Shown piece by piece: positions 35,040-48,300 of a stretch of 64,000 nucleotides of DNA; within the stretch, counting starts at the first letter, position 1, and each line of letters opens with the position of its first letter. Both the position numbers and the translations under genes were made by a program. The stretch spans positions 628,306,915 to 628,370,914 of the forward strand of contig OY728123.1 in assembly GCA_963277665.1 (NCBI GenBank). The letters run 5' to 3'. The notes beneath the pieces were generated by a model that was not told the origin of the DNA, did not search any database, and saw nothing but the letters and a program-made list of their open reading frames with translations. This DNA is from Viscum album (lineage: Eukaryota; Streptophyta; Magnoliopsida; Santalales; Viscaceae).

Positions 35040-35326
35040 AAAATCTTTGCCATATTTCACTTTTGGGGTGGTACAAAACATACACATCACTTATAATAAA
35101 ATCCAAGGCTATACAGACACAAAACTATCATTCATATGAAGAATAAAATTCTGGGATTATGGATTAGTGAGATAACATTCTATAATATAAAATCATACAT
35201 TGGTTCAGATATTTTCTTAAAAATAATAAATTTGAAAAATCTATATGAGAACACAACGATTAAGTGATGAATATGTATCTTCTTTTTTATCAATTATAAT
35301 AACCAAAATTTGTGGGTACAATTATA
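35040..35326 (+). pseudogene. Element D chromodomain-like end (tentative)
   Basis: Around 35098-35165 the string I-Q-G-Y-T-D-T-K-L-S-F-I..R-I-K-F-W-D lies where the chromodomain pattern 'ILD.Q.R.LR.KEI..VKV.W' is expected. The position (after integrase and 0.2 kb before the LTR) supports it more than the residues do. Confidence 0.35.
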
Positions 35327-35341
35327 TTAGAAGGTGTTAAA
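35327..35341 (+). other. Element D polypurine site
   Basis: TTAGAAGGTGTTAAA directly precedes TGTTACACCCCC. This is a worn form of the plant gypsy junction in which a G-rich purine run meets TGTTACACCCC. Confidence 0.5.
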
Positions 35342-36150
35342 TGTTACACCCCCTTATTTTGGAATACATTTATTTTAAAAATATCATGTTTTTCATAGCT
35401 TTTTATGTAGTAAAACCAAAACATAATTGAAAAATTATATATTAATATAAAAAGATAATAAAATTATAATATTTTAATATAAAAATTCTAAAATAAATTT
35501 CATTTTACAGAGGGTCAAATTCATAAAAAAAATAAAACTTCATTAACATATAAGGGGAACCCTCTATTTTATAATATAATGGAAGACCTATTTTAAATAG
35601 GGTTTAGAGGATACCATTACATGAATTGTAAGACGAATGGCCTGAAGTAGCATAAAAATTTGATAGCATGAAGTCACTATGTCCTTGAATGTCAAATGAG
35701 ATGGCCCGAAGGCCTAATCTCAGAATTCAATGATTGCAACATGATTCCAGTATTGTCCTTGTAATGAACCCTTTAAATCGTCGATTCAATTTCACTACTC
35801 TATCGTGATGACATGTAATGAAAATAATATTTATACACATTTATGGGTAGAGGTCCATAATATAGGTGTTAGCGCACCCATTTCTATTTCGATCTTCGAA
35901 CCCAAAATCACCTACATATCTCAATGCTACACATCCTTCTATGATATATATCTTCTCCTTTCTAGTCATCACCATTAACACGATGTTTCATCCCCTAAAA
36001 GAAGAACCATCATGTTTTTCTTCCCTCAATAATGTCATTGAAGAGCACCCCACTATACATAGACTCATAAAGAGACTATTTTATTCAAATTTGTTGAATT
36101 ATGAATTATTTTTATATTTCATACTCTTGAGGGATGATACCAATAAATAA
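35342..36150 (+). repeat. Element D 3' LTR, start only
   Basis: Starts TGTTACACCCCC. Within it are a palindrome-like pair, AACCCTCTATTTTATAA and AAATAGGGTTT (35560-35608), and a GC-richer part at 35625-36030. The outer end is not identified; AT-rich sequence continues. An open frame at 35866-36150 lies in this LTR and is not convincing as a gene. Confidence 0.45.
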
Positions 36151-39049
36151 TATTTATAAAAAAATAAATTCTTATTAAGATTAGTAATTTCATCCATGAT
36201 ATTATTATTTAATGATAATGAATGTTAATATGATAATTCAAAAAAAATATAATTTTCTAAATCATTATTTTAATAATATAGTTTTCTTATGAAATATAAT
36301 ATCTATAATTTTGAGTATTATAGATATATAATAATATTTTTTACGCATGTAGAAATATAATAATAAATCACACATTGATTTCCCTTTTTTGTAAATAATT
36401 TGAAAACTATTTGAAGGTAAAATGGAGTATTTTTCATAAAAATATTTTTATTATACACATGGTATGTTTATCTTAATAAATTAAAAAAATAAATACTAAA
36501 TAATTAATTTAATTAAAATTATCGATACTATACTCATTGAAATAAATTACCTTTTATTAAATTTTGGTTACTAGTAATTGAATGATAATAAAACCATTTT
36601 TATTCTTAATGATTCATTTTTTCTAAAATCAATTTTGAAACGTTTTTGGGCGAGGTAATTAGAATTAATTTATGAAAAAAATTAATTATTTTTAATAAAA
36701 CAGATGACATATTTTAAATTATTATGTCAAAATTTGGTTATGTGTCTATTATTTTTTTATCCATGATGAATATTTACCCTGGTAAAATTAAATCCACCAT
36801 ATTAAATATTAAGAAAATTTAATTGGGATGAAATAAGAGATAAGGATTAAAAAGTAAAAAAAAAATTATTTATTTGAATAGAATAGTTTATTTCAATATA
36901 CCATCTTCCTTTAATGTAAATTGGGCTTATTTTATCTATATTCTAATGTAAAATACTTAATATTATTTTAATGTAATAAGTATTTACATGGGTGTCTCTT
37001 TAAAAACATATAATATGGAAAAACCATCCTTACAAATCCATAAACATTGCACCTCTCGAAATAATCAAAATTTAAAACCCAACGTTAAATACATACTAAC
37101 CACATTTTAGTGGACATTTCTAAAAAACATTACCAACCCAAGAAGGATTATGGTGAAACCCAATGGATCAAACCCGAAGAAGAGTGAATTGTAATAATTG
37201 ATTACCTTCAAGTTTTTTTCTTCATGAAAAACCAATGAATCTCTTAAATACACAAAAAATTTATGTGTTAATTATTATAAATACAGTGAAATGTTAATAT
37301 TTTTGTTGACTAACCATCATATACATATATACCATCTAATAGAAAATGAAATCATTTCGTAATCATACGTGGATACTAAAACATCTATGAAGAACTATAC
37401 ATTATATTTTATACCAACTCTCATGGAATGCTGAATATATGGATTTTATGAGTATATATGATATATATCATATATTTAAGATTATTTAAATATAAATTAT
37501 TATTTTCATTAATTTACTTTCATTAGATTCAAAATAAAAGTATCACTTTGAAATGGGGACTACCACAACCACAAGGGATGTTTTTATTTTTTATATAATA
37601 TTTAAATAAAATGATCTAAATAATAAATAAGTATAATATTTACGAAAATATAAATATTTATTAAATTATACGATTATCAATTCTAATGGATTTGATTCAA
37701 CAAACAAAATCCTTCAACCCAAATTATAAAATTAACAACTAAATAATTATTTTAATGGATTACTATTATTAAATATGTAATTAGATATTCTACGGGGATG
37801 ATATGTAGTAATAAAAGTAATATTAGGATTATGTTTAATATTTATAATGACTTCTTGTTTATTAAATTATATTTTATAGATCATATGAAGTAATGTGTGG
37901 CTTCTAGTAAGGGTTTATGTAATAATATAACATTTTAATGGAATTTTTTATGTTTTTATTTTCATTCTAAGATGTTTAATGATAGTTTTATTCTAATCCA
38001 CATACTATGGTAATTTATTTGATTATCATGTATTATTTCTAGTTTCCACTCTTTTATTCTAAAAAATACTAAAATAATTTTATCAAGAATAACTAGCCTT
38101 ATTTTTTCATTTTTCTAGAGTCTCTTTCCCCTATATCCATGTTCATAAGAATTGTAGTATGTAAGTACATATATATATTTATATATATATAATTACGTAA
38201 TGTATTTTATAGTTTTCATATACTTTAATAAAATTAATGGAGTCATCTTTTCATTTTTAAAATCAGTATATATTTATTTTATTTAAAAATGCGTGGATTG
38301 AATGTTTCTTGAACATTTATACAAAGAAATAATTTCCCTTAGACATTTAGAATCATCATTATGAAATATGAATTACTAGTTTCAATGGGTATTTAATAAT
38401 AGTTATATTCCCATTGTCCAACAAATATATAGTTTTAAAAAATGAAATGCGAATATGATATTTTCACTTTTTTAAAGAATTTTTAAAATGATTTTATAAA
38501 CATATTTTTCACCAATTTACACATTCCTTAATAATTTCTATAATTACATTGGAAGACAATATTATGATACATTCCAAATTATTTATATGAATTGATTATT
38601 TTGGTGATGTTTTATGGATATTTTCATGAATCAACGTTCATTCCCATGTTTAAAAAACAATTAATAATTGATGAATGTTTTTAGGATCTTGTGTAAATCT
38701 TTATATGTCATTAGATAATATGAAAATGAATGGGTAGTGAACCTAGTACACTATGGAACACTATCTACTTTTTTATTATTGTTTTGGTAGTATTCCATAA
38801 TGAAGGAAATAATTATTAATCTGATATATATATTTATATATATCCTAGTAAATATTTCATATTCCTGTGATAATATCCCTTGGATAGTGATTAATTATAT
38901 AGGATTACACATTCTTATAAATCTGGTCTTAAGATATGAACAAGGCTTCTTTTAGGAATAATAAATTCTGTTTTATGAACAGATGGGAATGTTTTTATAT
39001 GTAATGTTAAAACTTCTATACCATTATGATTCTATAATATAAAACAATG
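36151..39049. other. AT-rich unassigned region between D and E
   Basis: Nearly 3 kb of very AT-rich DNA. By position it must hold the rest of the D 3' LTR and the 3' LTR of E, facing each other, but I could not find paired termini. A minus-strand purine run, GGGGAAAGAGACTC, at about 38117-38130 lies about 1.3 kb beyond the E integrase and could be its polypurine tract. No gene is visible. Confidence 0.35.
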
Positions 39050-42000
39050 ATCATGATATTTGTCTCCAATATTTACCATTAGTTTGATTCTAATCTCTCC
39101 ATTTTTTATGTTTTCCTTTATTAGGTTGTGAATGAAGGTATCTTGTATGATAATTCAATAATGATACCATCTGGGAGTCATTTTATATAGGCGATGAATA
39201 TTTATAAAAAATAAATTGATTATTCATATGGTCTCCAAATAAAAAACCTCAATTCAATTCATTGTCCTTTCGAATTGTGATATTTATTTTGTTTTTGAAG
39301 AATTTAAAATATCTATTGATACCATCTATCATTATCGTCCGTAACAATTTAATAAATCAATGTCTATAATTAGGAATATATAATTGATTTCAATTTTTTT
39401 ATTGTCCATTCATGATGATAATTTCATCCAATAAAATTATTATTTTAGTTTCATTCATGAGAATGATTACCAAATTCCCAATATCATATGTTTAACATTC
39501 ACATTATAGAATTTCATTCAAATAAAAAATATTGAACATCACCACATTTAAATTTCACCATTCCTATTTTAGTGCCCCATATGGATGGTTTCTATTAAAT
39601 CATACCATTGTTAGTGTCATTGAAGTAAATGAGTAGATATCTAGATCACTTATAAATGAATAAATTGTATTTTAAATAAAATAATTATAAAAAAATATTA
39701 GATGGTTTGATGTTTTCTCGATATTTAATAATATATATGATTAGTTATTTCCAGTTATCATAAAACAATATCATAAGGGAACATTATTTCATAGGAATGA
39801 CACCATAAAATAGAATCATAATATTTTTACCGAGGACGTATCTATCTTTAATGGTGTGAAAGAACATTCTTCTATAAATAAATATGGATAAAAGGTAAGA
39901 AAGAGTTTCTTTTTTATTATCTTTATAATATCACACACTCAAAGCAAGAGAATCCCACCCTTTATATAAACCACCTTGAATCCATGAAAGATATCAATAA
40001 TTTCTTTCCGAGGTTTAACTATTAACATATACATATGAAACTACATTCCTATTAGATTGTTTATGATCACTAATCATTTTAGTGGTCATAAAATTTGTAT
40101 CACTCTAGAAATCAATCCCTAAAAATGATTCATAATCAATGTTAAACTATTTGGATTTTCTAATATAATATATTCAATTGATATATAATATCGTAATCCA
40201 TATCATACATTATAATTAGGAATCACATACATAAAATGACCATTATAAATATGGATATATACATTATTATCAAATGATTTTTTTTAATTATTTAATATTA
40301 TATAAATGAATCATAATATAGGATTAAATATTTTACATTATATCCCTAAATATCCAAATATTATTGAGATATAATATATATTTTACTTAAAACCTCAATA
40401 ATATCTATGATTACATCCAATCAATGTTATCTTTTTATATCAAACCATTTTAAATATGATTAAACCTTTTTTCCAAATCATTATTCCTTATTTTACATTC
40501 AAACTGTTTTTCCTTAAAATTTGTTACATAATTAACAATAATTATGTATCATGTAACACAAGAATTAAACAAAGAGAATACTATAGAAAAATATATGATC
40601 TAATCAATAAAAGAATGGTTATAGTTTTATTACTGTCAAACATAAACATATATCAATATATTAATTTTGACAAAAATATATATCATTTAAATCATTTATA
40701 AAATTCTATGATCTATTTTTTCATGAAATAGGATGTCCATTATATATAGATCATATCATTCTTGTGTATTCAATCACATAAAATCGCGATTCTCCAAATT
40801 AGATTGACCAATTTGAATGAAAACATAACATGTAATTCATCCAATTATCCAAGTAAATGACATTTAATCAAATTAAAATAATATATATTTTCTATAAACC
40901 ATTAAATCATGATCCCAAAAGATTAGTCTTTTCATAAAATTGATAAATCACATATTTATAAATACTTTTTCTATATTAGGGAAAAATATACCCAACCACT
41001 CATATATTAACTATTCTATAGTGAATGTGATTGAATGTTCTCATTCTTGGTATCTCATATAACTATATTAATGATGATTAATAATTAGTTTACTACATAA
41101 TGCTTATACATTTTAGCATTACATAACATATGTTATTAATTAGATGGATATTCTATATAATAATTCCTGACAAGATATATCTTAAGTATATTCTTGTTAC
41201 TGGATAAAATTATTATAGAATGTATAAGAATATTATCATGTTAACAATAATATATTTCATAACTCATAAATCAGTATAATGATCATTTATAATGTACAAG
41301 TGAGATTCATATATAGAGGAGATATGGTAATTTCAATTTTCTTTCATTATATAAAAACAACTAATTAACAATAAATGTAGATTTAAAATATTACAACACC
41401 ATGATATATTTTACAACCTTAAATTTTAATAAATCATTTAAAAAATACAAATTTACTCAACAAGGCCATAATTATTTTTTTATGATAATAGTTATTTATT
41501 TGATCTACTTGATTTTCAAAAATATCCCCACAAATTATCATTATATAACCTCTAACAATGATATTTTTAATGAGGTGGTATTTTAAAATGAGGTGTTTAT
41601 CCCTTTCGTGGGAAGAATTCCCCTTGGATAGAGAAGAAACTCGTTTATTTTCCAATTAAAAAAATATTTTTTCCTTCAATTATAGGAAGAACATTGGACC
41701 GACCCAACAAACCCAACTATCCTATAGGTAAGTGTAGTTTGAGACACCAAAACCACAAAAAAATAGTATTATTTTTTGAGACATGAACCAAGAAAAAGTG
41801 ACATCAAAGGTATTTCTTATTCAATGTCATCCTAAAAAAATCAATCATGGAAATAAAATAAAATCTAATATCACCATTATATAAATATATATAATAATAT
41901 AATTGTGTACATTGGGGTAATTAGACATTAATTAAATGTAGAATTCATTTCATAAAAAAAATTTGAAATTGAAAATATGTATATATGTTTATGTACTCAC

Positions 42001-42350
42001 TAGGCCACTAGGCCAGTGTGACTTATATAATATATGAAATATCCTCACTATAAAATCTCTTAGATCCATCACTATCAAAAACATTATTCACAAATACTAT
42101 CATCTTAAACTAAGTAACAAATACCCTATTTCGAATTTATCTACATATACCCATTTCATCTATAAAATCATAAATGTCTATATAGACATAACATTTTTTT
42201 GTATGAATCTAGTTCTGTGGTGAGTATAAACATAAAAATATGGATTCAACAAAAAATTTAAGATAAAAAAATAATTCAAATCCAACCCAAGAATAAGGAA
42301 CAACATTAGGAAATCCAAATTAAATTGATATGATATACTTTTATTAAAAC
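39050..42350 (-). pseudogene. Element E: faint gypsy pol remnant
   Basis: Minus-strand motifs lie at spacing that fits a gypsy pol. Near 42300-42250 L-F-L-I-L-G-L-D-L-N-Y resembles 'FDVILGMDWLSKY' (protease end). About 2.85 kb further on, near 39440, D-E-I-I-I-M-N-G resembles 'DEIVRLHG', and near 39165-39130 I-I-I-E-L-S-Y-K-I-P-S-F-T resembles 'LPLIEFSYNNSFHS' (integrase). The RT between them is not readable. Three weak motifs in correct order and distance support the call, but each alone could be chance. Confidence 0.4.
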
Positions 42351-45300
42351 CATGAGAAATTAAATAGTCCAATCCCCGCATCTCATCTCATGAACAAATT
42401 GTATCATACAATGTACTAGTGAAACATAGGGTTTTTGATGTCATGAAATTTCCATAGATATTATTTATTCTCTATGAAATAACTGGAGGGAAACCATAGA
42501 GGCTCAAAATGATGTCATCATATCAAGAACATATAAATGATAATTTATCAAATGTTCTATAACTCATATACTCCTCCACTTATATAATATCCATTTTTCT
42601 CCATCAAGATGAATTATTAGACATCAACTCATTGAGTTTTATATGTATTTTATGAGTAAGTACCAAACCCCTATATAGGAATATTCCCCAAAATTCATTG
42701 GAGAACTATCAAAACTAAGAGAGGTCCATTTCCCAAAATTTGAGGGGCTGCTGACTCCCCTAATACAAGACCATGACTCAAAATTTTTTGGAGTCCCATA
42801 AGTAAATTATATAAGGGGACTATTTAATATGATGTATATATCTCTAGGGGTGTATCCAAAACCCACATAAATATAGGAATACTCTCTGAAACATAATATA
42901 GTACCCAATTTATCTCTATACTAAATTTCTCAACTTCTACCGGCCATCCCTCAAGTATTTCTAATATCCTCAAACTGTCATAAGCATAATTTTAATAGCA
43001 TTCATTGAATAAAGAGATTATACTATAAAGATAAAAATGTTATGATATTTTTAATAGACTAATTATATGTCAAAAATTATATTCTAGGTCAGAATCCATG
43101 ATGAATAATATACATTGAATAATAATTTACTTATATGTAAGGGTACATGACACGTATTAATCTCTTGAATGGTTGGCCATATACATTAATATCTCAAATC
43201 TTATAGAATCCATATGAACTCCATGATTTCTTTATTACACAGAGATAATTGAAATAATCTAATAAAATTAATCTAATTCTATCAAAATGAATTATCAGTG
43301 ACATTTACATTGTCTACTGAATTTCCTAAAAATATTGGATTTGTAAAACCACTCTAAAGATGAAGGTCTACACTTGGGAGACATGTCGTGTCACCTCACA
43401 TATTTCCCACTTTGTATGGTTCATATATATGGTGTGTATATATCATAAAACCATGTGGAAAATACCATCTATATACTCCAATACATTTTATCATGTATAC
43501 ATTATGTATTTTAAGGATAACACACAATGCCTTTGTTTAGCATTATAAGATATCATGTACTCTATTACATTCAGATGTGAATGGTTCTATGTTACTTGGA
43601 ATGTGACATGAAGTAACATGGTGTGTTATAATTAAAATATTTTATAATCCATGAAATTATATTTTTCAATGTTGTGATGTGATTCTAAATTACTTACCAA
43701 TATTTTGGCCTTAAAATAATTATAAATACTAAAAGAGGTGATCTAAGAGACAGGTGAGATTTTGTTATATGTCTTGTTGTCAAAATTTATTTTGAAATTG
43801 GAAATCATTATCTATATATAATTAGTGTTACTATTTCCTTGAAAACTCATCATTACTCTAATTTTAATAGGAATTATAACCCTCAAAACATACAACACAC
43901 CTTAGTGGATTAATTTGAAATTATCCATCACCGTCCCACCCATTAGGATCCAACTAGTTATCAAAAAATACATCAATCTCACCACATAATCACTTTAATA
44001 TTCCCAAAATCATGAATTATCTAGATTACCTCCATTTTAGTCTCCTGAAATCAAAATTGAACATAATAATGAGGAATGACAGATCAATTTATCTGATAGT
44101 TGTGTCATGACGAATAAGTAGCCACCCATGGATGATATTTCACTCATATTCATTGAGGAACATGAGTGTGAGACAACAATAGAGTCACCATAAAGAAGTA
44201 GAATATTTTCGTAAATTTTTATGAATAATCAAGAAGTATTAATTTCATAATGAAATAGTTAATTACAATATTATTTAATTGAATATAAATAATGAATATA
44301 ATATTTTAAATAGAGACAAAAAATTAGATAAAATATCTAAGGATTATTTTCATTAAAAATTCATAAAAAACATAGAGTCTTTATCCCAATGTTTTTGACT
44401 TTGTATAAATTCAAAAAATTACATTTCATCAAAGTTAGAGAAATATATTATTCAAAAAATAAAAATATTTTCTTCTAATAATTAAAAAATAATAATTTTA
44501 TATGTTGTATACATTTTTTTCATTAAAAACATAATTATTTTTAATATATGAAATTACTAATGTAATATAAGTCACATAAAAAATATTTTGGAAAAAAATA
44601 TAATTCTAATGTAATATCCTTTGAGTTGAAAACAATTAATTTCTTAAAAATGATTCATATAAGATTATGGTTATTTATTTGAATCACACATAAACATGTT
44701 CACCATTGAAGAATTGTTTTGAGAAATTAATAATTTATAAAATAGATGTAATTTTTCAAAACATTTCTATCAAAAACATAGTTGATGGAAAATCAAAAAA
44801 TAAAGATATCTCAGTATAAGAATTTTCCATAAATGTTTCCTTTAGGTAATCCTTGAATAAATTTATGGTAATATTTTTGTACCTATTATCATTTTAAACA
44901 CTTATTTATTTTTATCCATTTTATCCACAAATAATTTTAGTGTATTTGATCACATAAATTGGGGGATTAAATAAATCCCCAAATATGGGTCATGGGGTTC
45001 TATGAAAGGATTCCAACCATAATGTAACATTAATTAATCATGAATATCATGTTTTCCTCTCATTTTTCATTATCTACTACACTATAATTTACTGTAAGGA
45101 AAAAATAACATGAATTATTGTTTTCTATCATGCAAGAATATATAAGATGATATGGTGTAACAATACTGAATTTTTATTACACTTTTTTATTTAAATAAAA
45201 AAGAGTTTGATAAACATAATTATTAATTAAATATATAAATATAAAAATGGAATTATTAATACTATGGAATACAAAAATGTTTCATTAATGTAGCTAAATA

Positions 45301-48300
45301 ACTAATAAGGGTAATTTATTATTTTAAATGGAGATTTTATATGATTTATTTTTTGAAAATCGTATAGATAAAATATACTATTGGTATTACTAGTATATTA
45401 AAACAATTTCGTAATTTATAGGATATAATTTTAGGAGAAAAAAACTAGTTAAAAAAAATTATTTTCCTATGATAAATTTTTTAAACATATTTTAATATTT
45501 ATATTTAAAGGATAAGATACTAAATTTATTCATTTTATCATAGGTTTTATTTTTGATAATTTTATGAAATATTAGAATTTATTTAGTGAATAGTGAAATA
45601 ATTTTTTTACTAAATATGTAACATTATAATTATATAATAAATATTTCCAATTATATGAACCATTAGATTGATCAACCGATTTTTTAAGGAATATATGTAT
45701 ACATTTTGAGACATGATTATAAATTTAAAAATCCTATGTTAAAATATTTAATTATATAAGTAAATATTTTAAAAAAATATACTTATTTTAATTAAATATT
45801 AATTTGGCAAACAATTTATCTAGATTTCATTAAAATAAAAATTCTTTTATATTATTTTATAATCACCCAATTTTTATCCTAGAAATCAGTGACATTTAAC
45901 ATTTTACCATACATTGAAATTTAATTCATAATAATACACTCTTCCTCAAAACATGTTTTTACGAAATACATGTTCTAATTGATTTTTACTAAACATATAA
46001 ATTATATATGATAAAATGGATTTTAATATTTTTAATAAATATATCAAATTTTTCTAAAATGTTTCATTTTAATTTTATGAATTAAGAGTAAATTACTTAT
46101 ATAAAAAATTACCACGATAAAACAATAAATTATGAAGGTGAAAATTCAAAGAATAAAGGCCTATAATATTTTAAATCATGTGTAAAAGTGAATGGTTAAT
46201 TGACGATCATACCTTTTTTTAATAAATATATTATTGTATGATTTTTTAGATACTTTATTTTTTTTAATATTTTCTTCATTTATATTATTTGATTCTATCT
46301 TAGAAAATTCCATTCTTACCACATATAATAGGGGTTCTCACCACCCCATCAAGACCACTTATTGAATTTAGTATCCACCAAATAAATTACACATCCTTCA
46401 TATAATTTAATATTATTTATTTTCAATTATCCTCCAATTATATTATATTTTCTAATGACATACATTTTAAAGTAATATATTATAGAAAGCAATAATATTT
46501 CAACACGAGTGCTCATTTTTAACATATTATATTTTCAATAATTCATTATCAATTATAATTTTATAATTTATATGTAAATAAATATTTATTGTTTTTTTAT
46601 AATTTACATTATTTTGAGAAGGTAATAACTATTAAAAACATTTCCCCTTTAAAATTAGGAAAAATGTAAAAGCCAATCATAAGTTTGGCAGATGACCACC
46701 CCCACGAAGCGATGACTTTAGTTTTTCACAACTTCCTGTGTTCACATATTATACGGGTGAAATTGAAGAATAAATTTTAAATATGTAATATAAATATGAT
46801 TATGAATAGATATATTATAATTCACCTTCCATATAACTGATTCCTTCGGATATGAAAATGTTAATTATCCATTGTGCGAACTACCAACTCTTTGAAGTAA
46901 CATATCATATTCTTCATCTATCTTATTTTTTATTTATTAAAACCACTTAAAACATGGATAATAAAACTAAAATTACCTAAAATATATCATTAAAATTCTC
47001 TAATAATGATATTATTCTATTCATAATATACTTTCAAAATAACGGTTATATATTAATTATGGAAAGTTCGTCTTTTGGTCTGTCTAATCACATGCATGAA
47101 CAATGTAATAATATAATATAACGGATGAATATGATAAAACAATTATTGATAACACTTCATAAAAATAATAAAATAATTATTTCTTTTATATATACAATTC
47201 TAATACTTATATTCAACTCCTTCTCTATGATGCCTATGATTTTATGTTACAAAAACTAAAATTGCACATTTCTGAGTTTATCTTCAATAATGGTAACAAT
47301 AAATTCCATAGACAGAAGTTATATGTTTATAAATAATTGGAGAGAATAAATTATAGTACCATGAATGATTTAATAATTCTAATATTTTGGTGATTTATTA
47401 AAACAAAAAATATTATCATAATATTAGTTCAAAACGACCAAGATTACTCACAATTGATATTGAGAATATTTAAAAAATAATAATGTACATGTAGAATATA
47501 AAAATAACTGAGAAGTGTATGTGGGTATAGTTATAAATAATTATATTAAATAATTTATTATGATGGTTTTGTCCATTATATAAGAGGTTATAGTATGTTT
47601 GACTAGTGGTAATACAAGGTAAGGGATTCCATATCAAAAAACCTTTATTGAGGCATTGTTATATTTTATACATTGAAAATAATATATAGTTTAAATACAC
47701 TCAAAAAAATATAACTTTATAAATTATTATTTATCATTGAAACATCACTTCCATTTATTATCTCCATTTCTTCTGAATATGATTTATATCTTCTCTAAAC
47801 TATAACTGGACTTTTCATAACTCAATCTTATTTTGTGAGTTATAATTTATCTCATTTATTTTCATTTAAAATTGTATAATAAATAATTATGTCCTAGAAT
47901 ATAGTTTTTATTTTAATTTATTTATATTAATTTTTTATATTCCTTCTTAAAAATAAAACACTAATGAATAATTATATTCAACTTAAATAACAGTTTATCA
48001 TCATAATAAATGATATCCTATTCCCACCAATGTTTTCACAAAAATATTCTGAATTGAAATAATGTTTAATTTTAAACATAAATAATACATTTCATTAACC
48101 CACATCAAAAATGATTGTTTTATTGTTTGATGATTTTTATTTTAAAAAATTATTATAAAATGGTGTTATTTTATTTTAAAGTAAAATGAGTTTCTTACAC
48201 TACATAATCATTCAAGATAAAATTTGACATCACAATAAGGTATCCAATATTGAATTAAATTTTATATTGAAATTATTTAAAATTATTCTACTTCACCTTT

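Larger units (their letters stand above)
30812..36150 (+). mobile_element. Element D: Ty3/gypsy remnant (pol and 3' LTR start)
   Basis: Plus-strand element whose pol is the best readable in the window. Possible protease tail at 32.2 kb, RT at 32520-33010, integrase at 34140-34790, chromodomain-like end near 35.1 kb, purine-rich site before 35342, then an LTR start TGTTACACCCCC. The left part (30812-32190) should hold gag but nothing is readable. No 5' LTR is visible. The element is probably cut on the left by the B insertion, which would place its 5' part left of 12007. The right limit is uncertain because the outer LTR end was not found. Confidence 0.65.

Noticed and set aside
35866..36150. 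94-codon open frame
   Set aside because: Falls in the presumed 3' LTR of D and has no recognisable motif.
43880..44190. Possible Copia RNase H on the minus strand
   Set aside because: A string reading G-G-Y-L-F-V followed by S-S caught the eye as a match to the 'SGYVF...SSKKQ' region, but no neighbouring Copia motif could be found, so it is likely chance.
44959..44981. Hairpin TTGGGGGATT/AATCCCCAA as a terminator or regulatory RNA
   Set aside because: A single short inverted repeat in AT-rich plant DNA with no adjacent gene; no functional reading is supported.
47590..47640. TTGACTAGTGGTAATACAAGG as a second SINE or tRNA head
   Set aside because: It resembles an A box, but no B box follows at a suitable distance.
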